Source of the DNA: Bicyclus anynana
Lineage: Eukaryota > Arthropoda > Insecta > Lepidoptera > Nymphalidae
NCBI RefSeq assembly: GCF_947172395.1
Contig: NC_069091.1
Span: 682,001-746,000, forward strand
Direction of reading: 5' to 3'
Length of the DNA: 64,000 nucleotides
In this document: piece by piece, positions 61,253 to 64,000 of the stretch
Numbering within the stretch: position 1 is the stretch's first letter
Layout: the number at the start of each line of letters is the position of its first letter
Made by a program: the position numbers and the translations under genes
The notes under the pieces: model-generated
The model's input: only the letters and a program-made list of their open reading frames with translations
Databases searched by the model: none
What the model was told of the DNA's origin: nothing

Positions 61253-61534
61253 CAATAATCACGTGAGTATGCCGTGTGTACAGTTCGACACATTCGACAT
61301 ATTTGTCTATGACAGGAAATCTCAAATCTCTATGGGAAAAAATTATAGTTAATTAAAACGATACTATATTGGTGATATGAATAATAAAACCATATGGAGG
61401 ATATAAAACCGATGTCCTTTTCTATGCTCTTGGTAACTTTTAAAGAAGCTTCATAATAATCGATTTAGTTATGCCTTAAAGTGTGAAACGAACACACATT
61501 TGTAATAAGTTTAGTTAGAAATCTAGGAAATTTT

Positions 61535-61789
61535 GACGGCCTCCGTGGTCCAGGTCCTTAATTGGTCCAAGTCTGCCTAGTGGAACGCTTCGGCCGTGGC
61601 TAGTTACCACCCTATTGGCAAAGACCTACCGCCAAGCGATTTAGCGTTCCGGTATGATGCCGTGTAGAAACCAAAAGGAGTGTGGATTTTCATTCTCCTT
61701 CTAACAAGTTAGCTCACTTCCATCTTTGATTGCATCATCACTTACCATCAGGTGAGATTGTAGTCAAGGGCTAACTTGTAAAGAAAAAG
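61535..61789 (+). mobile_element. SINE family A with deleted tRNA head
   Basis: The first bases GACGGCCTCCGTGG jump to the body (CTTCGGCCGTGGCTAGTTAC), so the A and B boxes are lost and the copy is dead. Confidence 0.75.
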
Positions 61790-62164
61790 AAAAGAAATCA
61801 CAAAAACCTTATTTTTATCAAAAATATATTTTATATTAAACTTATTTTGTTCTTCCCTCATTATGATCATCATCCTACTTTTAATGATTCCTGTGAGTGT
61901 TTTTTTAAACCACGTCCTTAGCTTAGCTTAGCTAAGCCTTCCTTCATAGGCAAATGACTGGACCAACGAGGCAAAGGGTGCACATAAATTGGCGACAGTA
62001 TTGAGTGTCAATTGTATTTCAGTTTGCGTCACTTTGAACTGTTTTATGCAAAACAATGACACAATAGGCGATGACCAACAAATGACCATATTTCTTTAAC
62101 AATAAGGTATTTCAAAAATACTCGTACAAATAAACACGGCGTTAGATTTGTAGTAGCCTAGCCA

Positions 62165-62517
62165 GTCTATCTCAGAGCAGACAAAGCGATTCGTGGTCGC
62201 CATTCCAGCACCTTGGAACCCCAACGTCCATCCGCTCATCGAACAATGTGCCCAGTCCATTGCCACTTCATTGACTTTGGTTTTTCTGCGGATCTACTCG
62301 TTCCTGATTAATCAGAGGAACTCCAAGCATAGCTCCTCCATCGCCCGCTGAGTGACTCTAAGCCGCGTTATGAGGCCAATAGTTGCCCTGGAAAGCATAG
62401 TGTTGGTCCCACAGCTAGATGGACCGATTTTATCAACAAAGAGCCGAGAGCTCGTGACTGGTGGAAGTCCATACAAGAAACCTACGTCCAGCTGAGACAA
62501 TTTCCAGAGCCGTGATA
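62165..62517. mobile_element. LINE 3'-end relics in both orientations
   Basis: The minus strand at 62165-62290 reads MKWQWTGHIVR, a stop, then DGRWGSKVLEWRPR. The plus strand at 62400-62517 reads RWTDFINKEPRARDWWKS and ETYVQLRQF. Both are pieces of the C-terminal tail of RTE-like reverse transcriptases, so two fragments or an inversion are present. Confidence 0.6.
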
Positions 62518-62773
62518 AATAGCCTCTGCCTTCGATTCGGAGCGCGTAGATTCAAATCCGGTCCAGGGCATGCACTTTAAATCTTTCAGTTATGTGCGTT
62601 TATGAAATTATACGTATACACGTGCCTCAAACGGTAAAGGAAAATCATCATGAGGAAACTTGCATACCTGAGAATTTCCTTAATTCTCTACGCGTGTGAA
62701 GTTTGACAATCCGCATTGGGCCAGCACGGTGATATCCCATCAGAGAATCGAATATGGGTTGTCAATGATGATG
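62511..62773 (+). mobile_element. SINE family B, plus copy
   Basis: Degenerate head CGTGATAAATAGCCTCTGCC, body CTTTCAGTTATGTGCG, end GAATATGGGTTGTCAATGAT. It starts inside the LINE relic. Confidence 0.7.
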
Positions 62774-64000
62774 TTCGTACGTAATACCTATTCGACGTAT
62801 TCAAATGACCTGTGACCCCCTTAAGTGATAAAGTATTAAATAAATTAAAAAAAAAGGTATTAGAGTAGGTCCAAAGATTTTTTATTAGAGATACGAGTAT
62901 GACATATTTAGCGCGTCAAATTGTAAATAAATAATTGACCGCATTTCATTGAGTTGCATAGTAAACACAAATAATACCTAAATATACATATATACGATAT
63001 CGAGTTGTGTGTTTAGGAACTTTATAAACTGTATACTGTATATACATAATTATTTAATTAAGGAATTTAATACAAAATTGTACAATGTGTTCGCTCAGCG
63101 GAGTACTCATAGCTAAATTCTGCTAAGTTTTTGCGGTGATTTTATAGACACGTAACGTGTCTATAGTATAAAATGTCGTTGAGTAGCTATATATATTTGT
63201 AATCGGCCTGTCAGTCGGAGCGGTCAACGTTTTGTTATGGTTATACGCTGTGCTATCAGTGACCCATGTGACATTTGGTATCGCGTCCTATTGTAAACAT
63301 CACTGCCCACTTTACTATCAACTAGAGGACGCGCGCGGCTTCGTCCGCGAGAAAATGGATGTTTATTTGATTTTTTTTTTGATTAATTGTACGTGAATAT
63401 TTTTTTAGAAGATAGAACGAGTATCATAAACTATCCTTAAAATATGATATGTGGACTTTTTGTCGATCTATAAAAGGAAGTAATACTTGTTTTTCGCGAA
63501 CTTACGAGTTTATCTCGATAGGCACCGTTTTCGACGCAAGGCGGCTTGTGAATTTTTCGACACTTGCAACAATTATCGTCACATTTCAACCGATTTTTTC
63601 ATAAAAGCTGTCAAATTATATATCCAAACTTTCCTTATAAATCTCTTTATCTATTGGTGAAAACGTCATGAAAATCCGTTTAGTGGTTTGTGAGTTTATT
63701 GCCAACAGACAGACAGACGCGGCGGATTTTGTTTAACTTTAATAACATGTATAGATAGCGGGATAATTTAAATGCGAACGTGGGAGCAAATCGCGTCACG
63801 AGATATGTTAATGTTTTAAACCACACCAAAAGTTTCTTAAGAGATAATAATTATTTAAATTTTGTTACTACGTAACGCTGTTACGCAGATTGGAGTAGTA
63901 AAGTTAATATATACAAAAGTGTACATTAGGTACTTGTTTAAACAATTTAATTGTAGCGCCATCTTGTAGAGTTCGTAAAGTTTTTAATAGTAATTAAATC
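62774..64000. other. Right edge, no gene recognised
   Basis: 63322-63757 may be a diverged reversed Helitron-like element (CTAG, then GGCTTCGTCCGCGAG, ending ATGTATAGATAG). No Dorsal exon is present. Confidence 0.4.

Overview
The window looks like nuclear DNA of a ditrysian moth or butterfly (Lepidoptera). Short, strongly GC-biased exons sit in AT-rich non-coding DNA. The intergenic space is packed with element types I associate with lepidopteran genomes: two families of tRNA-derived SINEs, Helitron-like elements ending in a hairpin plus CTAG, foldback elements with CCGACTTC ends, many short inverted-repeat MITEs, and decayed LINE 3' ends. No rRNA gene, CRISPR array, bacterial operon or functional tRNA gene is apparent. 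All gene names rest on protein motifs read from the sequence; no database search was possible.

Layout. (1) 123-9037, plus strand: the last four coding exons of a HECT E3 ubiquitin ligase of the AREL1 (KIAA0317) type, including the catalytic cysteine and the stop. Its first intron in the window hosts a complete two-exon gene on the same strand (1804-3938) for a secreted Gly/Asn/Met-rich repetitive protein with a 375-bp internal tandem duplication. (2) 9.2-19.2 kb: no gene recognised; repeats, including a 1.3-kb foldback element and a 73-nt near-perfect hairpin just past the AREL1 stop. (3) 19195-29868, minus strand: the 3' part of a coiled-coil protein gene I cannot name. Seven exons plus a duplicated copy of one exon join in one continuous frame and end at a TAA. 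(4) 29.9-38.3 kb: repeats, two unexplained GC-rich segments, and the likely 5' side of the coiled-coil gene. (5) 38348-56920, plus strand: the 5' part of a Rel/NF-kB gene of the Dorsal class. A first coding exon at 38348, a candidate alternative first coding exon at 46044, and the exon opening the Rel homology domain at 56785 all have compatible splice phase. The rest of the Rel domain lies beyond the window. (6) 57-64 kb: repeats, retrotransposon relics and one doubtful small ORF.

The coiled-coil gene and the Dorsal gene are arranged head to head. Nothing in the sequence shows that the genes share a pathway, although Dorsal (Toll immune signalling) and AREL1 (apoptosis control) are both signalling proteins. 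The most distinctive observations are the putative Dorsal alternative N-terminus, the duplicated 105-bp exon pair fused to a 30-bp minisatellite, the nested gene with a higher-order repeat, a SINE with a perfect 12-bp target duplication close to a Dorsal splice site, and a foldback family carrying internal tandem repeats.
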